Of a stretch of 16,145 nt of DNA, positions 6,890 through 13,964 are shown piece by piece. Origin of the DNA: JBJXHC01 sp964538485 (GTDB taxonomy: Bacteria; Bacteroidota; Ignavibacteria; UBA10030; UBA6906). Each line of letters starts with the position of its first letter. Within the stretch, counting starts at the first letter, position 1. A model generated the notes under the pieces. It was not told where the DNA came from. It did not search any database and saw only the letters and a program-made list of their open reading frames with translations. The translations under genes and the position numbers were made by a program. Location: NCBI GenBank assembly GCA_964538485.1, contig CAZIHJ010000068.1, positions 1 to 16,145 on the forward strand, given 5' to 3'.

Positions 6890-8518
6890 ATGGGTGTTTC
6901 GTTGCGACTGTGGTTGTCAAAATTATTGGCCTTGGCGGTTGGATGCTCCCAGCCGCTCGTTGCGCAGTTTTCCCCCGGAGACCTCTCGAACGCACATACA
7001 AAACTCGAAGGGACTCAGAATTGCGCCCAATGCCATGAGGTCGGGAAGGAAATAAGTGGAGCGAAGTGTCTTACGTGTCATGGAGAGATCAAGGCCTCGC
7101 TGGACGCCAAGAGGGGTTTCCACTATATGATGTCATTTAAGAAATGTGTTGCATGCCATAAAGAGCACCTGGGAAAGGATGTCCGGCCGACGCTGTTCCG
7201 TCGGGAGTCATTCGATCATGAAGAGACCGGGTTTACCCTCACCGGAAAGCACACGGCCGCCAAATGCGAACAGTGTCACACGCCGTCTCATATCACAAGC
7301 CAGATGGTGCTCGATATTGTGAAAAAGTCGGGACGACAGACATATCTCGGACTTGATGCATCGTGCGTCTCCTGCCACGCTGACCGTCATCAATCGGCCG
7401 TGGGATCCGACTGCCGCTCATGTCATATTACGGAGTCCTGGAAGCCCGCGCGAGGATTCGACCATGCGAAAACGGATTTCCGGCTTGAGGGCAAGCACAC
7501 CGCGGTCGATTGCAGTAAATGTCACAAGACAATGAAAGCAACAACGTCCACAGCTCCCGTTCTTTTTTCCACACCGGAGTTCTCCGACTGCACACCCTGT
7601 CATACATCTCCCCACAAGCAGAATTTTACTGATCGACGATGCTCGTCGTGCCATTCGCCGGAGAGTTGGCAACGGGTGGCGACGACTTCGTTTGATCACT
7701 CCATGACGGGCTTCCGTTTGAAAGGAAAGCACACGCTGGTGCGATGCGAGCAATGCCATCGCTCGGGTGCAAAACCAGCGCGGTCAGGCAAGCTCGCTCA
7801 CGAGAAGTGTACGGATTGCCATTCCGACTATCACAAGGGCGAGTTCTTCGCACGCTATCAGAATGATTGTGTGCGCTGCCATACCGAAGAGGGTTTCTCG
7901 CCGTCCTCTTTCTCCGTCTCGGATCATTCCTCGTCCCGTTTTGTGCTTACGGGCGCTCATGCAGCAACCCCATGCGTACAGTGTCATGGTGCTGAAGAGA
8001 AGAAGTTTCACTTCCAGGAGATGTTGTGCACGACGTGTCACAAGGATCGGCATGACGGACAGTTTAACGGTCTCATGAAGGACAAGAGTTGCTCCGCGTG
8101 TCACACGACGGTAAGCTGGAAGAAGGCGTCGTTCGATCATTCTCAAACACCATTCTCGCTTGAGGGGAAGCATGCGTCAATAGCATGCGAAAGTTGCCAC
8201 AAACCGATGCGTGGTGTTGTCCGGTATCGCGGCCTTGATACGGCTTGTCAGTCGTGCCACACGGATACGCACGCGAACCAGTTTGCTGCAGGGGAAAGAA
8301 CCGATTGCGCCCTCTGTCACCGGCCCGCAGGATGGCGATCACTCATCTTCGACCACGCCAAGCAAAGCAAGTTCGCCTTGACCGGCGCTCATGTCCGCAT
8401 TGAGTGCCGGAGTTGTCATCACGAAGAAGAGGTTGCCGGGAAGAGAGTCACAAGGTACAAGCCAACACCGACGGCATGTGAATCATGCCATAAGGAAGGA
8501 GGTCCGTCCGATGGCTAA
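6890..8518 (+). CDS. 20-heme c-type cytochrome (cytochrome c3-like multiheme family)
   Basis: 542 residues with 20 CXXCH motifs by direct count, from CAQCH near residue 45 to CESCH near the end. A signal peptide covers about residues 1-26 (LLALAVGCSQPLVA); cleavage after LVA is likely, but the AVGC at 16-19 could be a weak lipobox. A recurring unit FDH-x3-T-x-F-x-L-x-G-K-H-x4-CxxCH appears about five times in full or partial form, interspersed with shorter CxxCH-x2-H and CxxCH-x-E-x-W units. The many extra His residues (FDH, GKH, DRH, SPHK) provide distal ligands for low-spin bis-His hemes. It should be a periplasmic or membrane-attached electron wire receiving electrons from, or passing them to, the cytochrome b. 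Its 3' end overlaps the next gene by 8 bases. It is more diverged than the following two cytochromes and lacks their TGAH/NPNH module. Confidence 0.93.
   Translation: MGVSLRLWLSKLLALAVGCSQPLVAQFSPGDLSNAHTKLEGTQNCAQCHEVGKEISGAKCLTCHGEIKASLDAKRGFHYMMSFKKCVACHKEHLGKDVRPTLFRRESFDHEETGFTLTGKHTAAKCEQCHTPSHITSQMVLDIVKKSGRQTYLGLDASCVSCHADRHQSAVGSDCRSCHITESWKPARGFDHAKTDFRLEGKHTAVDCSKCHKTMKATTSTAPVLFSTPEFSDCTPCHTSPHKQNFTDRRCSSCHSPESWQRVATTSFDHSMTGFRLKGKHTLVRCEQCHRSGAKPARSGKLAHEKCTDCHSDYHKGEFFARYQNDCVRCHTEEGFSPSSFSVSDHSSSRFVLTGAHAATPCVQCHGAEEKKFHFQEMLCTTCHKDRHDGQFNGLMKDKSCSACHTTVSWKKASFDHSQTPFSLEGKHASIACESCHKPMRGVVRYRGLDTACQSCHTDTHANQFAAGERTDCALCHRPAGWRSLIFDHAKQSKFALTGAHVRIECRSCHHEEEVAGKRVTRYKPTPTACESCHKEGGPSDG
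8496..8503 (+). promoter_or_regulatory. Near-perfect ribosome binding site of the giant cytochrome gene
   Basis: AAGGAGGT, complementary to the 16S 3' end, stands 7 bases before the ATG at 8511. It lies inside the last codons of the 20-heme gene. It fixes the start and excludes the in-frame upstream ATG at 8391, which has no signal peptide. Confidence 0.8.
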
Positions 8519-11117
8519 GTGGCTTGTTTTCTGCTCGTTCTTTGCCGCGCAGGCAGTTGCACAGTTATCTCCCCACGGTGACGTCAGTCTTGATTGTCAG
8601 TCCTGCCACAACACGGATTCATGGACGTTGAGAACGGATGCATCGTTCGACCATGCCTCGGTGGGTTTCGCGCTCGCAGGTCAACACGCAGGGACAAAAT
8701 GCCAGTCGTGTCACGAAGGACTCAAGTTCACAGCGCAAAGCTCAAGTTGTTCGTCGTGTCACGTAGACGTTCACAAGGCCGAACTGGGACCGACTTGCGC
8801 CCGTTGTCACAACAACCAATCATGGCGTATCCCGGACATGGTCTCACGTCATCAACAGTCAAGATTCCCGCTTCTCGGACGCCATGCCACCCTTTATTGC
8901 CAATCGTGTCACGTACGGGCCTCAGAGAATCAATATGTCGGAACGCCCACCGAGTGTGCAACATGCCACAGCAAGGATTTTCAAACGGCAAAGAACCCGG
9001 ACCATCTGGCGGCGGGATTCATTGCGAACTGCGAGCAATGTCATGATGTTTCTGCCTTTGCCTGGGGTCGGGGGTTTGATCACAACGCGACAGCATTCGC
9101 NNNNNNNNNNNNNNNNNNNNNNNNNNNNNNNNNNNNNNNNNNNNNNNNNNNNNNNNNNNNNNNNNNNNNNNNNNNNNNNNNNNNNNNNNNNNNNNNNNNN
9201 AACAACCAGTATCAGGGTACTCCGACAGATTGCTTCTCATGTCATCAGCCGGACTATGCAAACGCGGTAAATCCCAACCATGTGACAAACGGATTCAGTC
9301 AGACGTGTACCCAATGTCACAGCACAGGGGGGTGGTCCCCGGCGTTGTTTGATCATGTGGCTACAAACTTTCCAATTTCCGGTGCGCATGTGTCCCTTCA
9401 ATGTCAATCGTGCCATCTCAGTGGCAACTATCAGCTCGTGTACACCGAGTGCTATCAGTGTCATCAAGACGATTTTCAGGTGCCACTCAACCCGAACCAC
9501 GCTCTCGGCAACTTCGGTCACGATTGCCTTCCCTGTCACACTACTACTGCGTGGTTGCCATCGACGTTCAGTCACAACACGACACCGTTTCAGCTAACGG
9601 GTGCTCATCAGACAGCAACGTGCAATCAATGTCATGGCAGCAATCAGTATCAGGGACTTCCCTCGGCATGTGTTGATTGCCATGCGCAACAATTTCAAAA
9701 TGCCATAAACCCGAATCATGTTGCTAACAACTTCAGCCAGAACTGCGTGGAATGCCACACAACAACAGGATGGTCTCCCGCAACATTTGATCACGCTCTT
9801 ACGGGCTTGCCTCTGACCGGTGCCCATGTTTCCGTGTCGTGTATTACATGTCATGTGGATGGGAACTATCAGCTTGTATTCAACAATTGCTATCAGTGCC
9901 ATCAGGATGATTTTCAGGTACCGCTCAACCCGAACCATGCTCTCGGCGGGTTCAATCAGAATTGTCAACCCTGTCATACCACCATAGCATGGCTGCCATC
10001 GACATTCAGTCACAGTGCCACGTCGTTTCCTCTCACCGGGGCGCATCAGGCGACGTCCTGCAATCAGTGTCATGTGAACAATCAGTACACCGGATTGCCG
10101 TCGGCATGTTTTGATTGTCATGCATCGGATTTTCAGAACGCAACGAACCCGAATCACGTATCAAACAACTATAGTCACGAATGTGCACAATGCCATACCA
10201 CCGGCGATTGGTCTCCGGCAACATTCGATCATGCCCTTACGGACTTGCCTCTGACCGGTGCCCACGTTCCTGTACCGTGCATTACATGTCACGTCGATGG
10301 AAACTATCAGCTCGTGTACACTGACTGCTACCAGTGTCATCAGGATGATTTCCAGGTACCGCTCAACCCGAACCACGCTCTCGGGAACTTCAACCACGAT
10401 TGTCAGCCCTGTCACACGACGACTGCATGGTTGCCATCAACGTTCAGCCATGCCAATACAACATTCCCCCTGACGGGTGCGCATCAGGCAGTTGCGTGTT
10501 CCGACTGCCACGTTAACAATCAGTATCAGGGATTGCCCACGGCGTGCTATGATTGCCACACGGAGGATTTCCAGAACACCACGAATCCCAATCATGTTGC
10601 AGGCAACTTTGACCATGATTGTACTCAATGCCATACAACCGGAGGTTGGGCACCGGCAACGTTCAATCACACCAACACCAACTTCCCGTTGACAGGTGCT
10701 CACGGCCCGTTGCAATGTCAGTCATGCCATATCAACGGTAACTATAATCTCGTCTACAACGATTGCTATCAATGCCATCAAACGGACTATACGATACCAA
10801 CGAATCCGAACCATGTGACATTGTTGTTCAGTCACCAATGCGATCAGTGTCATACGACCAACGTATGGGACCCGTCAACGTTCAATCACGACCTGCAGTA
10901 TTTTCGGATCTATTCCGGGAGGCACCAGAACGAATGGACAAGTTGCCAGCAGTGTCATCCGACGCTCGGAAGCTATCAGCTTTTTACATGTATCAGTTGT
11001 CATGAGCACAACCAACCGGATATGGATGATCAGCATAACGGGGTGAGTGGATATGTGTATTCCAGCCCTGCGTGTTATGACTGTCACCGTAACGTGGTTC
11101 CAATGAGGAGAGGATGA
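8511..11117 (+). CDS. Giant multiheme cytochrome c with alternating 73-residue tri-heme modules (interrupted by an assembly gap)
   Basis: 868 codons as drawn, including 100 Ns (9101-9200), so the true length is unknown. The ATG at 8511 gives a clean signal peptide (MAKWLVFCSFFAAQAVA) and a mature start QLSPHGDVSL. I count 33 CXXCH motifs outside the gap: seven before it and 26 after. At least one more is expected in the gap. Seven indel-free 73-residue modules (nt 9231-10763) each hold three CXXCH and three further conserved His, in NPNH, F-x-H and TGAH. The modules alternate between two types (GNYQLVYT..CYQCH and NNQYQGLP..C.DCH). N- and C-terminal caps match the neighbouring 16-heme protein. 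It is probably a long heme wire in the periplasm or at the cell surface. No T9SS domain, lipobox or membrane helix is visible beyond the signal peptide. It overlaps the next gene by 4 bases (ATGA). Confidence 0.93.
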   Translation: MAKWLVFCSFFAAQAVAQLSPHGDVSLDCQSCHNTDSWTLRTDASFDHASVGFALAGQHAGTKCQSCHEGLKFTAQSSSCSSCHVDVHKAELGPTCARCHNNQSWRIPDMVSRHQQSRFPLLGRHATLYCQSCHVRASENQYVGTPTECATCHSKDFQTAKNPDHLAAGFIANCEQCHDVSAFAWGRGFDHNATAFXXXXXXXXXXXXXXXXXXXXXXXXXXXXXXXXXXNNQYQGTPTDCFSCHQPDYANAVNPNHVTNGFSQTCTQCHSTGGWSPALFDHVATNFPISGAHVSLQCQSCHLSGNYQLVYTECYQCHQDDFQVPLNPNHALGNFGHDCLPCHTTTAWLPSTFSHNTTPFQLTGAHQTATCNQCHGSNQYQGLPSACVDCHAQQFQNAINPNHVANNFSQNCVECHTTTGWSPATFDHALTGLPLTGAHVSVSCITCHVDGNYQLVFNNCYQCHQDDFQVPLNPNHALGGFNQNCQPCHTTIAWLPSTFSHSATSFPLTGAHQATSCNQCHVNNQYTGLPSACFDCHASDFQNATNPNHVSNNYSHECAQCHTTGDWSPATFDHALTDLPLTGAHVPVPCITCHVDGNYQLVYTDCYQCHQDDFQVPLNPNHALGNFNHDCQPCHTTTAWLPSTFSHANTTFPLTGAHQAVACSDCHVNNQYQGLPTACYDCHTEDFQNTTNPNHVAGNFDHDCTQCHTTGGWAPATFNHTNTNFPLTGAHGPLQCQSCHINGNYNLVYNDCYQCHQTDYTIPTNPNHVTLLFSHQCDQCHTTNVWDPSTFNHDLQYFRIYSGRHQNEWTSCQQCHPTLGSYQLFTCISCHEHNQPDMDDQHNGVSGYVYSSPACYDCHRNVVPMRRG
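9101..9200. other. Assembly gap of 100 Ns inside the giant cytochrome gene
   Basis: Exactly 100 undetermined bases, a common scaffold placeholder length. Aligning the flanks with the paralog at 11114 predicts 46 missing bases (16 residues, including one GAH and one CXXCH), or 46 plus a multiple of 219 if whole modules were lost. A length of 100 fits neither, although it happens to keep the frame. Confidence 0.9.
9231..10763 (+). repeat. Seven tandem 219-bp coding modules (438-bp super-repeat)
   Basis: Equivalent Cys codons fall at 9231, 9450, 9669, 9888, 10107, 10326, 10545 and 10764, a constant 219-bp step without any indel. Odd and even modules differ, so the best DNA identity is at 438 bp: CAGGTACCGCTCAACCCGAA occurs at 9915 and again at 10353, with a near copy at 9477. 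An eighth, degenerate module starts at 10764 and runs into the C-terminal cap. Confidence 0.95.
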
Positions 11118-12358
11118 GGATGGAGAGATATACGCGAAGAAGTATCCTGTGTCTCACTGTGCTTGTTGCCCTAGCGTGTCCAGTATATGGACAAGAATCG
11201 CCACATGGAGACATTTCTCTTGAGTGTCAGTCATGTCACTCGACCGAATCGTGGAAGATGCGTAGCGATCCGACATTTACGCACGCGAAGACCGGATTTG
11301 AGTTGACGGGGAGCCATGCGGCGGTGCAGTGCGCATCGTGTCATAAGGATCTGAAGTTTGCCAGGCAGTCGAGAGACTGCTCATCGTGCCACACCGATGT
11401 CCACAAAGGAGAACTTGCGGCCAATTGCCTCAAGTGCCATACAACGAAGTCCTGGAAAGTGACGGACATGAGAGAGCGGCACGATCAGACACGGTTCGTT
11501 CTTGCCGGGCGGCATCGCACGCTCGATTGTGCATCGTGCCATGGTCGGGGACGGGAGTATCAATATGCGGGAACTCCGACGTCGTGTATCGGTTGTCATC
11601 GTGATGACTTTCTTGCAACGGAGAATCCCGACCACGCGACTTCTGGTTTCTCCGTCGAGTGCGCCACGTGTCATGAGCCAACGGCCTTCAGGTGGGAGGG
11701 AAGCTTCGATCATGCAGCGACGAGATTTCCCCTGACGGGAGCTCATGTTGCGACAAGTTGCATCTCTTGCCATGTGAACCAGCAGTTTGTCGCGTTGCCG
11801 ATGGAATGCGTTTCCTGCCATCAGTCCGACTTCCAGAACACGACAAATCCAAACCATATCGCTTCACTCTTCCCGACGGACTGCCAGATGTGCCATACAA
11901 CGACGGCGTGGCAGGGGGCAACATTCAATCACGCGGCAACAGACTTTCCACTGACAGGAGCGCATGTCGCCGCCAGCTGTCAAACATGTCATGGCGGAAA
12001 CTACCAGTTGGTGTATACGGACTGTTTTCAATGTCATCAAACCGACTATCAGAGTGCAACCAACCCGAACCATGGAACAGCGAATTTCAGTCATGATTGC
12101 ACGCCGTGCCATACAACGACGGTGTGGACTCCATCGACGTTCAATCACGATCAGCAGTATTTCAGAATTTACTCGGGCGCGCACCGGAATAAATGGACTC
12201 TCTGCAGTGAATGCCATCAGAATTCTTCCAACTACAGCGAGTTCTCCTGTCTCGGTTGCCATGAGCACAGACAGAGCGCAATGGATTCCGAACACAATGG
12301 AGTATCGGGTTACACCTATTCAAGCCCGGCGTGTTACAGTTGTCATCGGGGGGTATGA
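11114..12358 (+). CDS. 16-heme c-type cytochrome, short paralog of the giant cytochrome
   Basis: 414 residues with 16 CXXCH motifs by direct count. The start ATG overlaps the previous stop (ATGA); an ATG at 11120 is an alternative. The signal peptide covers about residues 1-26 (SILCLTVLVALACPVYG), and the mature chain begins QESPHGDISLECQSCH, nearly the same as the giant cytochrome. It keeps the same N-cap (seven hemes), two modules starting at Cys codons 11585 and 11807 with slightly different lengths (222 and 216 bp), and the same C-cap with QYFRIYSG, SCxxCHEH and HNGVSGY-YSSPACY-CHR. It therefore looks like the unexpanded version of the protein before it. The conserved GAH, NPNH and FNH histidines imply bis-His hemes. 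Likely role: a periplasmic or outer-membrane-associated electron carrier working with the barrel protein encoded immediately downstream. Confidence 0.93.
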   Translation: MRMERYTRRSILCLTVLVALACPVYGQESPHGDISLECQSCHSTESWKMRSDPTFTHAKTGFELTGSHAAVQCASCHKDLKFARQSRDCSSCHTDVHKGELAANCLKCHTTKSWKVTDMRERHDQTRFVLAGRHRTLDCASCHGRGREYQYAGTPTSCIGCHRDDFLATENPDHATSGFSVECATCHEPTAFRWEGSFDHAATRFPLTGAHVATSCISCHVNQQFVALPMECVSCHQSDFQNTTNPNHIASLFPTDCQMCHTTTAWQGATFNHAATDFPLTGAHVAASCQTCHGGNYQLVYTDCFQCHQTDYQSATNPNHGTANFSHDCTPCHTTTVWTPSTFNHDQQYFRIYSGAHRNKWTLCSECHQNSSNYSEFSCLGCHEHRQSAMDSEHNGVSGYTYSSPACYSCHRGV

Positions 12359-12359
12359 G

Positions 12360-13964
12360 ATGAGGCGAATGATGCTAGTGTGTGTTTTCGGGGCGATCGC
12401 GTTCGGGGCGATTGCACAGCAAAAAAGTGTTACCGGTAAGGTCACGTACGTTGCAGCAGGAACGATTTACACGTCGCTGGGTCGTGACCTTGGTGTCAGT
12501 GACTCGAGTATGCTCAGGATAGTTGAGGGACGGGACACCATTGCAACACTGCGCGTCACGGCGGTAAGCTCGAAATCATCGTCGTGCGAGATCGTTTCGT
12601 TGATGTCGGGGAGAACGATCAATATTGGAGCCGTTGTTTTCGCCACTGTGGAAGTTGCCACAGCGCGCGCGGTCGATCCTGTGGAGAACGCCACCGGCAC
12701 GATGGACACATCGGCCTCTTCAGCACATCCCACACGGCGCGTCAGCAAAGCGGTGGAAGAGCCGGGCGCAATTGCATTCAAAGGGCGCGTCAGCGTGCAG
12801 TATAACACCACGCAATTTGATATCAGTGAATACAATATCACCCAACCCGGAGTCGTGTTGAATCTTCAGGCGAAAGCACGGTATATCCCGATCTCCTTTG
12901 ACCTGTACAGCAACCTTCGTACGCTCTCGTATGGATCCTCCAGCCCATTTGGTGGTAGTGCAATCAACCAGTCACGCATTTACCGTCTGGTACTGACGTT
13001 CGACGACAGTCTGAACAGGATTTCTGTCGGCCGGCTTTCACCGGTGGGTGCCGCCACTATTGGTTACGTGGATGGTGCTGCGGTATCACGGCGGGTGGGG
13101 GACTTCACTATTGGGGTGGTCGGGGGATATCAGCCAAGCTTCTCCCAGCGGGATATTTCCACCGACTACAAGAAGGCGGGTCTCTTTATTTCTGCCGATC
13201 TTCGGAGCTTCACCCGCGGAACATTGGCGATGGCGTATGCGCGCACATACTTCCATACTGCGATTGACCGCGAAGTCGGGAGTGCCGCGATGAATCTTTC
13301 ACTCTCCAACAGCCTCTTCATTTTTGCAAATGGCGAACTGGATTTTAGGAGAAAGTCGGGAAATGAGTACATACTCTCCCCCTCGCTTACCATGGTGTAT
13401 TTCAGTGCCAACTATCGTGTGACAGACCAGGTGACTCTAGGGTTGGGAGGCGATGCCTCGCGGCCGGTCTATTCCTTTAATGCCATCCGTGCGCTTCCGG
13501 ACTCGCTGCTTGAACGGCGCATGCGCAGTGGAGCCACAGTCAGTGTGAGTGTACGATTGCTGTCAACCCTGACGGTGTACAATGCCTACACGCCCCGCTC
13601 CTCCGATTCCCGGTTCGGCGCAGAGTTCTCTGACTATGCCTCCCTTTCACTGGCCAATGCCGGAGGGACAGGAGTGAATGTCCGAACCAACCTTAGTATT
13701 AATGAAACGGCTTTTACCCGGTCGCTGGGCTATGGTGTGAACCTCCAGCGCAACCTTGCGGGTTTCGTCGACGTGACGTTACGGTTCCAGAGGCAAGGAT
13801 ACACCCTTCGCAAAAGCGACACACGGAACAACAGTACAACTCTTGGCGTGGATGCCATTATTCCGATCGCAACCGCGGTTACCTGCTTCGCTAGCTACGA
13901 ACACCTGGATGGATACGGTACGCGTTCACAATCCCTGTTCGCAGAACTCAGTTTGAGGTTCTAA
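12360..13964 (+). CDS. Outer-membrane beta-barrel protein linked to multiheme cytochromes
   Basis: 534 residues. The ATG at 12360, one base after the previous stop and preceded by GGGGGG, gives a signal peptide (MRRMMLVCVFGAIAFGAIA). Residues about 20-100 form a small beta-rich periplasmic domain (VTGKVTYVAAGTIYTSLGRDLGV, split, with ATLRVTAV). A Thr/Ser/Ala linker follows to about residue 130. From about 135 to the end there are many alternating amphipathic strands (GRVSVQYNTTQFDI, LVLTFDD, LRFQRQGYTLRKSD, SLFAELSLRF) ending in Phe, the classic BamA-recognised terminus. No CXXCH and no MtrB-type CXXC is present. Its place after three multiheme cytochromes suggests a porin that carries one of them, or its electrons, through the outer membrane, functionally analogous to MtrB or PioB. 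That is inference from context, and a plain channel or adhesin-type barrel remains possible. Confidence 0.82.
   Translation: MRRMMLVCVFGAIAFGAIAQQKSVTGKVTYVAAGTIYTSLGRDLGVSDSSMLRIVEGRDTIATLRVTAVSSKSSSCEIVSLMSGRTINIGAVVFATVEVATARAVDPVENATGTMDTSASSAHPTRRVSKAVEEPGAIAFKGRVSVQYNTTQFDISEYNITQPGVVLNLQAKARYIPISFDLYSNLRTLSYGSSSPFGGSAINQSRIYRLVLTFDDSLNRISVGRLSPVGAATIGYVDGAAVSRRVGDFTIGVVGGYQPSFSQRDISTDYKKAGLFISADLRSFTRGTLAMAYARTYFHTAIDREVGSAAMNLSLSNSLFIFANGELDFRRKSGNEYILSPSLTMVYFSANYRVTDQVTLGLGGDASRPVYSFNAIRALPDSLLERRMRSGATVSVSVRLLSTLTVYNAYTPRSSDSRFGAEFSDYASLSLANAGGTGVNVRTNLSINETAFTRSLGYGVNLQRNLAGFVDVTLRFQRQGYTLRKSDTRNNSTTLGVDAIIPIATAVTCFASYEHLDGYGTRSQSLFAELSLRF

Noticed and set aside
8391..8510. Upstream ATG for the giant cytochrome
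   Set aside because: It lies deep in the 20-heme gene and gives no signal peptide; the ATG at 8511 has AAGGAGGT at ideal spacing and a clean signal peptide.
9594..10157. Long open frame on the minus strand within the cytochrome repeats, with similar ones at 7784-8173 and 11381-11857
   Set aside because: These are reverse-complement shadows created by the regular CXXCH codons (they read as repeated V/M-T-rich strings) and have no start signals or domains.
9231..10763. CRISPR-like or noncoding tandem repeat
   Set aside because: The period is 219/438 bp, divisible by three, and the repeats encode conserved heme modules with no spacers.
11381..11735. Plus-strand frames of 70-80 residues inside the 16-heme gene
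   Set aside because: They lie wholly inside a gene certified by its CXXCH pattern, in another frame.
8511..12358. OmcS/OmcE/OmcZ-type nanowire cytochromes
   Set aside because: Those have 6-8 hemes and no tandem 73-residue modules; the similarity is limited to CXXCH and His ligands, so only a functional analogy can be considered.
6890..12358. T9SS export of the cytochromes
   Set aside because: None of the three has the C-terminal sorting domain seen in the protein at 275.
11964..12359. Long N-terminal extension of the outer-membrane barrel frame
   Set aside because: The extension is an out-of-frame reading of the 16-heme gene; the real signal peptide starts at 12360.
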